A DNA stretch of 64,000 nt from Cohnella sp. CFH 77786. GTDB lineage: Bacteria; Bacillota; Bacilli; Paenibacillales; Paenibacillaceae. Below the pieces are notes generated by a model. The model was given only the letters and a program-made list of their open reading frames with translations. It did not search any database and had not been told where the DNA came from. The DNA is taken from NCBI RefSeq assembly GCF_019400745.1, contig NZ_WJIB01000021.1, forward strand, positions 35,040-99,039. The letters are read 5' to 3'. Position 1 is the first letter of the stretch. Each line of letters begins with the position of its first letter. Positions 51,723 to 60,497 of the stretch are shown here, in pieces. Made by a program: the position numbers and the translations under genes.

Positions 51723-52364
51723 TTACTGAATCACAGACGGAATCGCGCGGCCGAGCCGGTCGCACAGCGTCTGGATCGCCGTATTTTTCAAACGGTAACT
51801 CACCCGGTTCGCGATCAAGCGGCTCGTTACCTGGAACATTTCCCGCATCTCCACCAAACCGTTTTCCCGCAGCGTCTGCCCTGTTTCCACCATATCCACG
51901 ATCCGGTCGGCCAATCCGATCAGCGGCGCCAGCTCGATGGAACCGTTCAGCTTGATCACTTCCACCTGTTGGCCTTGCTCGCGGAAATATTGGGATGCCA
52001 CGTTCGGATACTTGGTCGCCACGCGCGGATGGATCACCGGCTTCCAATCCGGCAGTCCGATCACCGACATTCGGCACCGGGCGATGCCGAGATCCAGCAG
52101 CTCGTACACGTCCTTGGCTTCCTCCATCATGACGTCCTTGCCGACGACGCCGATGTCCGCGACCCCGTATTCCACGTAAGTCGGCACGTCCACCGGCTTC
52201 GCCATGATGAACTCCATGCCCGCTTCCGGAACGGGAATGATCAGCCGCCGCGAGTCGTCGAAATCGTCGGGAATGGGCAGGCCCGCCTGCCGGAACAACT
52301 CGCTCGCTTGTTTGTATATGCGCCCCTTAGGCATTGCGACCTTCAATACGCCGCCGTTCGTCAT
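51723..52364 (-). CDS. hisG: ATP phosphoribosyltransferase, short form
   Basis: A 213-residue short-type HisG, the first committed enzyme of histidine synthesis (ATP + PRPP). It carries LKVAMPKGRIYKQA at the start, VADIGVVGKDVMMEE and the PRPP-site region GSIELAPLIGLADRIVDMVETG. The short form lacks the regulatory C-terminal domain and needs HisZ, encoded directly before it with an ATGA overlap. Confidence 0.97.
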   Translation of the reverse strand: MTNGGVLKVAMPKGRIYKQASELFRQAGLPIPDDFDDSRRLIIPVPEAGMEFIMAKPVDVPTYVEYGVADIGVVGKDVMMEEAKDVYELLDLGIARCRMSVIGLPDWKPVIHPRVATKYPNVASQYFREQGQQVEVIKLNGSIELAPLIGLADRIVDMVETGQTLRENGLVEMREMFQVTSRLIANRVSYRLKNTAIQTLCDRLGRAIPSVIQ

Positions 52365-53845
52365 GCCTGCTCCCCCCCTTGCCCGCCGAACGCGACCAAC
52401 CCGTCATATTCGGTTCCCTTGTAGGTGAACGTTCCCCCGACGCCGCCGCTACCGTTGCCGTTATCGCTGCCATTGCCGTTGCCATTGCCATTACCGTTAC
52501 CATTGCTGTTGCCATTGCCGTTGCCATTGCCGTTGCCATTACCGTTGCCATTGCCGTTGCCGATACCGTTGCCGCTACCGTTGCCATTGCCGTTGCCGAT
52601 ACCGTTGCCGCTACCGTTGCCATTGCCGTTGCCGATACCGTTGCCGCTGCCGTTATCGTTGCCTTTACTGTCGCCATTCCCGATACTGCCGCCGCTCCCG
52701 GCCCCCGCCCATGCCTGCCGCAATTCCGTCACTTCCGCAGCGTCCGCCGCCATCGCCGTCACGGCGACCTTTCCGGCCGCGCGCAGGCGTTCGGCTTCGC
52801 CCAAAGCCTGCTTCCGATAGGCTGCGGTATAGACGACCAACGTTTTCTCCGGCGCCGATGCCTCGTCCTCGACCACTTCCAGGATCCGCGTCGTCTTGAG
52901 CGCGAAACCCGTCGCCGGAGCCGTGCGCCCGAACTGGGCGAGCAGATTGTCGTAACGACCGCCGCTGCACACCGGAAAGCCGAGCTTCGAAGCATAGCCT
53001 TCGAACGTCATGCCCGTGTAATAAGAAAAATCCCCGATCATCGTCAGGTCGATCAGCACGTGCTCCTGCACGCCATAAGCCGCCAGCACGTCCCATACCT
53101 CGCACAAATGCCGGATGGCCGCCCGGGCGCGCTCGCTGCCGCTCAGCTGCATCGCCTGCTCGCACACCTCCTGGCCTCCGCGCAGCCGGAGAATGCCCTC
53201 CAGCTCGCCCCTCCAGGCTTCGTCCAAAGACAAGGTGCGCAAAATATGGCGGTAACCGACATGGTCCCGTTGCAGCAGGCACGATTTGAGCGCCTCCTGC
53301 TCCTCTTCCCGGCCGGGCAGCGTCTCCTCGAACAGTCCGTTCAGGAAACCGACGTGTCCGACCGCGATTTTGAAGGAACGCACCCCTGCCGCCTGCAGGG
53401 AAGCGATGGCCAGGGCGATCACCTCCGCATCCGCCTCCGGCGAAGGATCCCCCACCAGCTCGACGCCGGTCTGGAAAAACTCCGCTTCCCGCCCGGCATC
53501 CTCCTCGAACGCCCGGAACACGTTGCCGTGATAGCTCAGCCGCAGCGGAAAAGGCTGCTCTTTCAGCAACGAGCCGACGACCCTCGCGATCGGGGCGGTC
53601 ATGTCGGACCGCAGAACGATCGTCGTCCCCCGCTGGTTCAGCAGCTTGAACAGCTTCTGGTCGGACGTGGCGCTCGCCACCCCGACCGTATCGTAGTATT
53701 CCAACGTCGGCGTCATGATCTGCTCGTAGCCCCAGCGGCGCATGCAATCCAGCACGCCGAGCTCGATCCGGCGAAGCTTGGATACGGCGTGGGGCAAATA
53801 GTCTTTGACGCCGATCGGTTTTTCGAAGCCTTTAGGTTTCGACAC
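52361..53845 (-). CDS. hisZ: ATP phosphoribosyltransferase regulatory subunit with a large Gly/Asn insertion
   Basis: A 494-residue protein related to histidyl-tRNA synthetase but without aminoacylation function. Class II motifs appear as TPTLEYYDTVG, VLRSDMTAPIARVV and GDFSYYTGMTFEGYASKLGFPVCSGGRYDNLL. HisZ usually has about 390-420 residues; the excess here is a nearly pure Gly/Asn tract of about 80 residues at about 385-466, inside the C-terminal domain. The expected last strand (FTYKGTEYDGLVAFGG) follows it. The tract comes from a 6-bp-type repeat in the DNA. Flanking sequence is intact and in frame. HisZ binds histidine and ATP to regulate HisG. First gene of the his operon. Confidence 0.93.
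   Translation of the reverse strand: MSKPKGFEKPIGVKDYLPHAVSKLRRIELGVLDCMRRWGYEQIMTPTLEYYDTVGVASATSDQKLFKLLNQRGTTIVLRSDMTAPIARVVGSLLKEQPFPLRLSYHGNVFRAFEEDAGREAEFFQTGVELVGDPSPEADAEVIALAIASLQAAGVRSFKIAVGHVGFLNGLFEETLPGREEEQEALKSCLLQRDHVGYRHILRTLSLDEAWRGELEGILRLRGGQEVCEQAMQLSGSERARAAIRHLCEVWDVLAAYGVQEHVLIDLTMIGDFSYYTGMTFEGYASKLGFPVCSGGRYDNLLAQFGRTAPATGFALKTTRILEVVEDEASAPEKTLVVYTAAYRKQALGEAERLRAAGKVAVTAMAADAAEVTELRQAWAGAGSGGSIGNGDSKGNDNGSGNGIGNGNGNGSGNGIGNGNGNGSGNGIGNGNGNGNGNGNGNGNGNSNGNGNGNGNGNGSDNGNGSGGVGGTFTYKGTEYDGLVAFGGQGGEQA
52440..52685 (-). repeat. In-frame (GGNAAY)n simple repeat within hisZ
   Basis: A run of GTTGCC/ATTGCC-type hexamers (plus strand), with a higher 36- to 42-base pattern ending in CCGATACCGTTGCCGCTACC. 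It codes for alternating Gly and Asn/Ser. Confidence 0.93.
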
Positions 53846-53963
53846 GCGAAAACACCTCGGAACGCTTTAGTGAGTTAATGTGCTACCATGTTACCATACT
53901 GCCAAAATAAAGGGTTTGATCCACTTTAGCATGAAAGCCGCAAGCCGTCAAGAAACCGAATAA

Positions 53964-53988
53964 CCCCCCGATCGCTCAGGGGGCTTTC
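53964..53988 (-). terminator. Terminator of the FAD oxidoreductase gene
   Basis: AGCCCCC/GGGGGGTT stem followed by ATTCGG on the minus strand; it lies between the oxidoreductase stop and hisZ. Confidence 0.65.
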
Positions 53989-53992
53989 GAAC

Positions 53993-55900
53993 TTATTCGT
54001 ATGTGATGCCGGCATACCGCTCCACGACGTCCCGGATCAGCATATACGTATCTCCGTTGGTCAGCTTGCTCGGATCTTTAATCGATTGAAGCGCGTTATC
54101 GGTCAGCGCTTTATCGGCGGTGAGCGTCTTCAGCGCCGTATCCGGAGTCGCCTTCAGCCCGGCCGCCAGCGCGATCGTATAGGCCGCCTGTTCCAAGGTT
54201 AAAGCCTGCTTCGCCGGTTCCCCCATCCCTTTCGCCGCCTCGGCCGGATTGCCCGGGAACGCAGCCGGATGGATCTTCTTGACTCCGAGCATCAAATTGA
54301 ACATGCGCTGGGGATTGGACTTCCCGTCTAGATCGAACCCTTTGTTGTCGTAATCGCCGAAAGTTAGCGACATGCTCACGGCTGCCAGCAAGCCCGGATA
54401 TTGTCGGTGTTTCGCGTAATCCGGCTTCTTGATCGCGGGCATCTTCAAATCCATGCCCTGCGCCGTCAGCCGTTTCCGGAGCTCCGCAATGTCCGCCTCG
54501 GATCGGGACAGCTCCCGGAAGGTGACCCCTTTCTCGATCGCCAGCTTCGCCGCGGCCCCGGCCGCTTCGCCCGTCGCCATGCCCAAGGGAATCACGCGCG
54601 CGCTGCCGTGCGGAAGCGAATCGAAGCTGGCGGAACGTCCCACGACCAGCATGCCGTCCACCTTCTGCGGCACGAGCGTCCGGAAAGGAACGCCGTATGC
54701 CTGGGGTTTCATCATGACGGCGCCAGGGTCGCTCGGGTTTTTACTCTGGATATCGACTTCATACGAGCCGTAGGCAACCGCGTCCCAGAAATCGCGGTTT
54801 TCCATCAGGTCGGTGATCTTGAGCCGGTACTCGCCCAGAATGTGGCGCGATTCGCGGACGTACAGCTCCGGCGCCGTTCCGGCGAATTCGAGATCCCGGA
54901 ACTCTTTGAATTTCTTCTTCAGGAATTCGACGATCAGCGGGGCTTCCTTGCGCCCGATTTCCAGCCCTTCCTCCACGGACTTCGGATCGAGGGGATCCAC
55001 ATCGTAAATATGCATGGCATTGATGAGGATCGTCTGGTCGTTCTGCCGCCCGATGTTCAGGCCCCTGAGCTTCACGCGCTTGGGATTGCTCGATACGTAT
55101 TCTTTGGCCTCCGGAAAACCCCACGCGCTCATCTTGTCGATCCCGGATTTCGGATGTTTGCCGAACGATTGCCAAATTTCCTGCGTCACGCCGCTCAGCT
55201 TGAAGACGAGGGTGACGGCCATCCGCGCGTTCGGCTCTCCGATATCCTCGCGCCCGAAAGTGTAAGGAACGCCTGCGGCCGCGGCCAGATCGGCGTCCTG
55301 GGTCGCATCGATCAGCGCCTTGGAAGCAACGGAGATTTCCGTCCCGTCTTGCTGCACGATCCGAAGGCCGGTAACGCGGCTGCCTTCCAGGATCGGCTCC
55401 ATTCTTCGCGCCATCAGCAGCACATCGATATTCGGCTCGGCCGCCACCATTTTGTTGAAGACGTTGGCCGCCGTATTGACGTCGAAGGAGGTTCCTTCGA
55501 TCTGGTCGTACCACTCTTGAAAAATGCCTTTGTCCAAAAAGGACAATTTGCCGTTCAGCCAAGCATGTTTGGGAGCTTTGTTCAAATCGAGCGAATTCAG
55601 CCACCCCAGCGTCATGAGGCCGCCGAGAATTTCCCGGTCGCGGCCGTCTACCAGCAGCACATGCAGCCCGTTCCGGGCTGCGGACAGGGCAGCCGCGATC
55701 CCTTCGGGATCGGTACCCGCCACGATCACATCATACGCGTCCCGGGTTGCCCCCGTGGCTTTCACCGGCTGGAGCTCCTGATGCTCCGCTTGATTCGCCG
55801 TATCTTGATACTTTTGCCAAAGAAAATAAGCCGTTGACATTCCAATTAACATCAGAGCGAGCAATAGCACCAGTTTGGTTCGTAGGGATAATACGAGCAT
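53993..55900 (-). CDS. Membrane-anchored FAD-dependent oxidoreductase
   Basis: A 635-residue protein with an N-terminal signal-anchor (about 8-28). A Rossmann-type FAD site follows (DVIVAGTDPEGIAAALSAAR, then VLLVDGRDREILGGLMT, the GG-doublet of FAD_oxidored/PF12831 proteins). A second FAD contact is VVGRSASFDSLPHGSARV near 430. The last 150 residues lack a known domain but resemble a helical S-layer-like or dockerin-free tail ending in ITYE. The ATG at 55900 has AGGAG upstream. It stands between hisZ and yvoF, where B. subtilis has no such gene. The substrate is unknown. Confidence 0.8.
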   Translation of the reverse strand: MLVLSLRTKLVLLLALMLIGMSTAYFLWQKYQDTANQAEHQELQPVKATGATRDAYDVIVAGTDPEGIAAALSAARNGLHVLLVDGRDREILGGLMTLGWLNSLDLNKAPKHAWLNGKLSFLDKGIFQEWYDQIEGTSFDVNTAANVFNKMVAAEPNIDVLLMARRMEPILEGSRVTGLRIVQQDGTEISVASKALIDATQDADLAAAAGVPYTFGREDIGEPNARMAVTLVFKLSGVTQEIWQSFGKHPKSGIDKMSAWGFPEAKEYVSSNPKRVKLRGLNIGRQNDQTILINAMHIYDVDPLDPKSVEEGLEIGRKEAPLIVEFLKKKFKEFRDLEFAGTAPELYVRESRHILGEYRLKITDLMENRDFWDAVAYGSYEVDIQSKNPSDPGAVMMKPQAYGVPFRTLVPQKVDGMLVVGRSASFDSLPHGSARVIPLGMATGEAAGAAAKLAIEKGVTFRELSRSEADIAELRKRLTAQGMDLKMPAIKKPDYAKHRQYPGLLAAVSMSLTFGDYDNKGFDLDGKSNPQRMFNLMLGVKKIHPAAFPGNPAEAAKGMGEPAKQALTLEQAAYTIALAAGLKATPDTALKTLTADKALTDNALQSIKDPSKLTNGDTYMLIRDVVERYAGITYE

Positions 55901-55959
55901 GAAGCAACTCCTGTCGGGAAAATCGGAAAAAACCAAGGCAACGCGCCATTCGCGAGAGG

Positions 55960-56433
55960 TTACAAATCCCGGAGAGGATTGCCTCCCACCCGGGCACCGG
56001 CGGGAACGTCGCGATGAACGACGGCCCCGGCCGCCACCACCGCATGGTCCCCGATCGTCACGCCGGGCAGCACGGTGACGTTCGCCCCGATCATGACGTT
56101 GGAGCCGATCGTAATGTTGCCGAGTCGGTATTCTTTGATCAAATATTCATGGGTCAGCAAGGTCGAATTGTATCCGATAATCGAGTTCTCGCCGATCGAA
56201 ATCCTTTCGGGAAAAAAGACGTCGACCATGACCATCAAAGCGAACGCGGTCCGGTCGCCGACTTTCATGCCGAGCACTCGGCGATAGATCCAGTTTTTCA
56301 CCGGCAAGCTCGGGCAATACCTCGCCGCTTGGATAAAGACGAAATTGCGGACGGCTTTCCACCGGGAAACCGTCCGGTACATTTGCCAAAGCGCATTCGG
56401 TCCTTCCACCGGATACCGCTCTACGTTTCTCAA
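55960..56433 (-). CDS. Left-handed beta-helix acetyltransferase (YvoF-like)
   Basis: A 157-residue acyltransferase. Hexapeptide repeats are seen in ISIGENSIIGYNSTLLTHEY and ITIGSNVMIGANVTVLPGVT, then IGDHAVVAAGAVVHRDVPAG. It uses acetyl-CoA to modify a sugar or related hydroxyl. A TTG start overlaps the ppaX stop (TTGA), with GAGGG upstream. The order hprK-lgt-ppaX-yvoF is conserved in Bacillus. The acceptor is unknown; a cell-wall sugar is plausible given the neighbours. Confidence 0.85.
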   Translation of the reverse strand: MRNVERYPVEGPNALWQMYRTVSRWKAVRNFVFIQAARYCPSLPVKNWIYRRVLGMKVGDRTAFALMVMVDVFFPERISIGENSIIGYNSTLLTHEYLIKEYRLGNITIGSNVMIGANVTVLPGVTIGDHAVVAAGAVVHRDVPAGARVGGNPLRDL

Positions 56434-57092
56434 GCTTTCGCACCCTCGATTCCGCACAGGGCCAGCAATTCTTCCATGCGCTCGATGACCTGCTCCGCTC
56501 CCGCGTCCCACAGCACGGCTTCGCCCTTCAGAGACCATGCCACGCCGATCGGCATCGCGCCCGCGCGCAGCGCCGATTGCATGTCCACCGTGCTGTCGCC
56601 GACCATGGCCGTAGCCTCGGGCTCCGCCCCGATGGCTTCCATGGCCTTCAGAACCGGTTCGGGATGCGGCTTCGCATGCTCGACATCGTCGAGCGTGACG
56701 ATCGTATCCATGTGCTCGAAGAGACCGAACATGCGCAGCGCCCTCTCGGTCGTCGGACGCATTTTGGTCGTGACGACGCCCAGCTTGATCCCGTGCTCCT
56801 TCAAACGCTTCACGACCTCCGCCACGCCCGGGAACAAGCTGACCATTTCGTCATGCTTCAAGTAATTGTATTCCCGGTACGCCTGGGTCAGCTCCGCGAC
56901 GTCCTCGAGCCCGGAGAACTGCTGCAACTGGTCCTTCAGGGGTTGTCCCATGCTCGGGATGATGTGGTCCCGGCCGAAACCTTCCGGCACCTTGCCCTTC
57001 AGGGCGTGCAGAAACGATTGGATAATCAGTTCGTTCGTGTCCACGATCGTTCCGTCCAGATCGAACAGAACGGCCTTGAGTGCATTAGTCAT
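56430..57092 (-). CDS. ppaX: Pyrophosphatase PpaX (HAD family)
   Basis: A 220-residue HAD phosphatase that hydrolyses pyrophosphate released when HprK dephosphorylates HPr-Ser-P by phosphorolysis. Motif I with the nucleophile is AVLFDLDGTIVDTNELI; motif II is LGVVTTKMRPT; motif III/IV is AMVGDSTVDMQSALRAGA. A longer frame to 57209 overlaps lgt. ATG at 57092 overlaps the lgt stop by 8 bases, showing translational coupling within hprK-lgt-ppaX. Confidence 0.93.
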   Translation of the reverse strand: MTNALKAVLFDLDGTIVDTNELIIQSFLHALKGKVPEGFGRDHIIPSMGQPLKDQLQQFSGLEDVAELTQAYREYNYLKHDEMVSLFPGVAEVVKRLKEHGIKLGVVTTKMRPTTERALRMFGLFEHMDTIVTLDDVEHAKPHPEPVLKAMEAIGAEPEATAMVGDSTVDMQSALRAGAMPIGVAWSLKGEAVLWDAGAEQVIERMEELLALCGIEGAKA

Positions 57093-58185
57093 CCTTGCGC
57101 GTGTCTCCATTCTGGCTGCCGATGTCCCTGTTTTCGGGAGATACTTGCGGTTCCGGAGTCGCTCCGGGCTCCTGAGCCTCTTGGGAGGACGGAACGACCG
57201 GGTCGGCACCCGTTACCGGAGATTCCGCCGCTTCCTCCGGCCCCGCTTGGGAAGCCGCTTGAGCCGCGGCTGCTTGACGGCTGACGAGCGGATCGTGATA
57301 ATACCCGCCGGCGGCTCCGGTCCCTCTGCGGACCACGATCACGAGAATGCCAAAGATCACGATCAGCAGGGCCAGCAATTGCGACGTCCGGATATTCCCG
57401 TAGGCCGGATCCAGATAACCTTCCTGAAACACGACGGTCATCGGGGACCACAAGCCGCGAATCAAGGAAGCCAGCCACGCGGGTCCTTGGAAGGCAAGGC
57501 TGTCGGTGCGAAGCGCCTCGATGAAGAACCGGCCGATCGAATACCAGATGAAATAAGTCAGGAAAAGCTCGCCGGTTTTCAGGAATTTCAAACGCCGGAC
57601 GATGAACAGGATCACGAGACCGACCAAGCTCCACATCGATTCGTATAAAAAGGTAGGATGGCGGTAGATGCCCCCGATGTACATTTGGTCGACGATGAAA
57701 TTCGGGAGATGCAGCGTATTCCGCAGGAACGCTTCGTCCGTCGGGCCGCCGAACGCTTCCTGGTTCATGAAGTTGCCCCAGCGCCCGATCATCTGCCCGA
57801 TCAGCAAGGACGGCGCGCAAATATCCGCGATCCGGATGAAGGAATATCCTTTGTTCCTCGCGTAGATAAACCCGCAAATCAGCGCTCCGATCAGGGCGCC
57901 ATAGATGGCGATGCCCCCGTTCCAAATCTGCACGATCTCGCCCGGATGGCTCCGGTAATAGTCCCACTTGAACAAAACGTAATAAAGCCGCGCACCCACG
58001 ATGGCGGAAGGGACCCCATACAGGAGCAAATCCAGGAAGAAGTCCGGCGTGATGCCGAACCGCTTGCCCTCCTGGATGGCGAGGAGAAGTCCCGCCAATG
58101 CGCCCAAACCCAGAATGATCCCGTACCAGTGGACCGTTAACGGCCCTAGCGTAAAGGCGATCGGATCCAAACTCAATGGAAGCAT
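57085..58185 (-). CDS. lgt: Prolipoprotein diacylglyceryl transferase with long C-terminal tail
   Basis: A 366-residue integral membrane enzyme that attaches diacylglycerol to the lipobox Cys. Seven membrane segments fit; the Lgt signature GRWGNFMNQEAFGGP is at about 135-150, with the HPTFLYESMWSLVGL region later. B. subtilis Lgt has about 270 residues; here about 85 extra residues (Pro, Glu, Ala and Ser-rich) extend into the cytoplasm after the last helix. The extension has no known role. Co-transcribed with hprK (30 bp) and ppaX. Confidence 0.95.
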   Translation of the reverse strand: MLPLSLDPIAFTLGPLTVHWYGIILGLGALAGLLLAIQEGKRFGITPDFFLDLLLYGVPSAIVGARLYYVLFKWDYYRSHPGEIVQIWNGGIAIYGALIGALICGFIYARNKGYSFIRIADICAPSLLIGQMIGRWGNFMNQEAFGGPTDEAFLRNTLHLPNFIVDQMYIGGIYRHPTFLYESMWSLVGLVILFIVRRLKFLKTGELFLTYFIWYSIGRFFIEALRTDSLAFQGPAWLASLIRGLWSPMTVVFQEGYLDPAYGNIRTSQLLALLIVIFGILVIVVRRGTGAAGGYYHDPLVSRQAAAAQAASQAGPEEAAESPVTGADPVVPSSQEAQEPGATPEPQVSPENRDIGSQNGDTRKDD

Positions 58186-58215
58186 CGTTGTCCTCCGTCC
58201 CGACTCATCTTGAAT

Positions 58216-59148
58216 TTATTCGTAATCGTCGTCCGCGATCGCTTCGGTCAGCTTGTTCGTGAACTGGAGCGCCGCATTGTACCCCATCCGCTTCAGCCGG
58301 TAGTTCATCGCCGCCACTTCCAGGATGACCGCGAGGTTGCGGCCGGGCCGTACCGGTACCGTCAACAGGGGAATTTCCGTATCGATGATCTTGGTCGTTT
58401 CCTCGTCCAAGCCGAGCCGGTCATACTGCTTGCCTTGCTCCCAATTCTCGAGCTTGACCACGAGACTGATGCTCTTCTGGTTGCGGACCGCTCCGGCGCC
58501 GAACAAGGTCATGACATTCAAAATGCCGAGTCCGCGGATTTCGAGCAGGTGACGGATCAAATCCGGGGCGCTGCCGTACAGAACGTTGTCCCCGGTCTGG
58601 CGGATTTCCACGGCGTCGTCCGCGACGAGCCGGTGGCCCCGCTTCACGAGCTCCAGCGCGGTTTCGCTTTTCCCGATGCCGCTGCCCCCCGTTATCAGCA
58701 TCCCTACCCCGTAGACGTCCACCAGAACGCCATGGATGGTGGCTGAAGGCGCAAGCCGCTTCTCCAGGAAGTTGGTGATGCGGCTGAGCAGGATCGTGGT
58801 CGCTACGGTACTGCGCAATACCGCGATTCCGCGCTCGTTCGCGATCTCCACCAACTCGGCCGGAGGCTGAAGCCCCCTCGTGATGATGATGCAAGGCGTT
58901 TCTTCCTGGCACAGCCGTTCCATCCGGTCCCGCCTGTCTGCGGTCGTCAGCGTCTCGAGAAAAGCCAGCTCGGTTCGTCCCAGGATCTGCGTTCGTTCCG
59001 CCGGATAATAATTGAAATAGCCGGCCATCTCCAATCCCGGCCGGTTCAAGTCGTCCGTCTCGATCGTCCGCCGCAGTCCGTCTTCCCCGGCCGCGACCTC
59101 CAGATGAAATTGCTGCACGAGTTCGGCTACTTTCACTTTTTTAGGCAT
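58216..59148 (-). CDS. hprK: HPr kinase/phosphorylase
   Basis: A 310-residue bifunctional enzyme that phosphorylates Ser46 of HPr and Crh with ATP or PPi and removes it by phosphorolysis. The P-loop GGSGIGKS is at about 154-161, catalytic Asp and the HPrK/P signature LEIRGLGILNVMTLFGAGAV follow at about 203-222. It senses fructose-1,6-bisphosphate and Pi and so sets carbon catabolite repression. The HPr with Ser46 at 25806-26075 is a direct substrate. First gene of hprK-lgt-ppaX-yvoF. Confidence 0.96.
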   Translation of the reverse strand: MPKKVKVAELVQQFHLEVAAGEDGLRRTIETDDLNRPGLEMAGYFNYYPAERTQILGRTELAFLETLTTADRRDRMERLCQEETPCIIITRGLQPPAELVEIANERGIAVLRSTVATTILLSRITNFLEKRLAPSATIHGVLVDVYGVGMLITGGSGIGKSETALELVKRGHRLVADDAVEIRQTGDNVLYGSAPDLIRHLLEIRGLGILNVMTLFGAGAVRNQKSISLVVKLENWEQGKQYDRLGLDEETTKIIDTEIPLLTVPVRPGRNLAVILEVAAMNYRLKRMGYNAALQFTNKLTEAIADDDYE

Positions 59149-59235
59149 CGTACAGCTCCTTTCCCATTTTCCAATATCAACATCGTAACGAAATTAGGCG
59201 GCTAAAGCAATGCCGCGTTCCTGCCCGCCGCTTAT

Positions 59236-59268
59236 GTAAAAAACCGCCCGGCCTGGGGCCGGACGGTT
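59236..59268 (-). terminator. Terminator of msmX
   Basis: AACCGCCCGGCC and GGCCGGACGGTT pair around CTGG-type loop bases; on the minus strand a run of six T follows. Confidence 0.92.
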
Positions 59269-59284
59269 GCGTGGCTGGATGCCA

Positions 59285-60409
59285 TTACTTCAGTTCGAAA
59301 ACGTTGAGCTCGGATTCCTTGTCGAACACGTGAACTTTGTTCATGTCGATGGCGAGCTTCACGTTCTGCCCTTCTTGCAGGCCGGAGCGAGCGTCGACGC
59401 GGGCGATGACGTTGTCTTTGCCCAGGCCGTTCAGGTACAGGTACATCTCATGGCCGAGGTTCTCGGATACTTCGATGCTCGCGTTGATGATGCTGTTCGG
59501 CGAAGCCTCGATGAACACCGGCTCATCGTGGATGTCTTCCGGACGAACGCCGAGGATGACTTCTTTGCCGATGTAGCCCTTGCTGCGGAGCACGCTGGCT
59601 TTGCCTTGCGGGATTTCCACGTTGACGCCCGTCGCGCGGAAGCGGACGGCGCCGCCCTCTTCTACCAGCTGGCCGGTCAGGAAGTTCATGGCCGGAGCGC
59701 CGATGAAGCCGGCAACGAACAGGTTAACCGGATGGTTATAAAGCACTTCCGGTGAATCGGATTGTTGAATGAAGCCGTCTTTCATGACGACGATGCGGTC
59801 GCCCATCGTCATGGCTTCCGTCTGGTCGTGGGTAACGTAGATACAGGTCGTTTCCAGACGCTTCATCAGCTTGGAAATGTTCGCGCGCATCTGCGTACGC
59901 AGCTTGGCGTCCAAGTTGGAAAGCGGTTCGTCCATCAGGAACACTTGGGGTTCACGGACGATCGCGCGGCCCAGGGCTACCCGCTGGCGCTGACCGCCGG
60001 ACAGAGCCTTCGGCTTGCGCTCGAGCAGGTGCTCGATTTCGAGCGTACGTGCGGCTTCGCGCACGCGGCGGTCGATTTCGTCCTTGCGGAATTTGCGCAG
60101 CTTCAGACCGAAAGCCATATTCTGATAAACGTTCATATGCGGATAAAGTGCGTAAGACTGGAACACCATCGCGATGTCGCGGTCTTTCGGAGCGACGTCG
60201 TTCACGACGCGGTCGCCGATGTACAGCTTGCCTTCGGAAATTTCCTCGAGGCCCGCGATCATCCGGAGGGTTGTCGACTTGCCGCAGCCGGAAGGTCCGA
60301 CCAGAACGAGGAATTCTTTGTCTTGGATGTCAAGATGGAAGTCGGATACGGATGCTTTGTCAGAACCCGGATATTTTTTGAATACATGTTCCAAACGTAC
60401 GCCTGCCAT
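59285..60409 (-). CDS. msmX: ABC transporter ATP-binding protein, MsmX/UgpC type
   Basis: A 374-residue sugar-importer ATPase. Walker A GPSGCGKSTT at about 38-47, Q-loop MVFQSYALYPHM, signature ALSGGQRQRVALGRA, Walker B QVFLMDEPLSNLDAK, H-loop YVTHDQTEA. The C-terminal regulatory OB domain (TOBE) contains EVILGVRPEDIHDE. No permease or binding-protein genes are near, consistent with the shared ATPase role shown for MsmX in B. subtilis. Its own promoter lies within the 88-bp gap behind a PucR-type regulator. Confidence 0.95.
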   Translation of the reverse strand: MAGVRLEHVFKKYPGSDKASVSDFHLDIQDKEFLVLVGPSGCGKSTTLRMIAGLEEISEGKLYIGDRVVNDVAPKDRDIAMVFQSYALYPHMNVYQNMAFGLKLRKFRKDEIDRRVREAARTLEIEHLLERKPKALSGGQRQRVALGRAIVREPQVFLMDEPLSNLDAKLRTQMRANISKLMKRLETTCIYVTHDQTEAMTMGDRIVVMKDGFIQQSDSPEVLYNHPVNLFVAGFIGAPAMNFLTGQLVEEGGAVRFRATGVNVEIPQGKASVLRSKGYIGKEVILGVRPEDIHDEPVFIEASPNSIINASIEVSENLGHEMYLYLNGLGKDNVIARVDARSGLQEGQNVKLAIDMNKVHVFDKESELNVFELK

Positions 60410-60497
60410 TTTGTTTCCCCCTAACGCTCGTTTAAAGGTACGTTTTCATCTTACCTCGGGCCGGGCGAATTGACTATGCACAAAGCGTACAAAAAAT

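Noticed and set aside
49190..54400. Plus-strand long frames opposite the his operon
   Set aside because: Shadows of conserved his genes without start signals.
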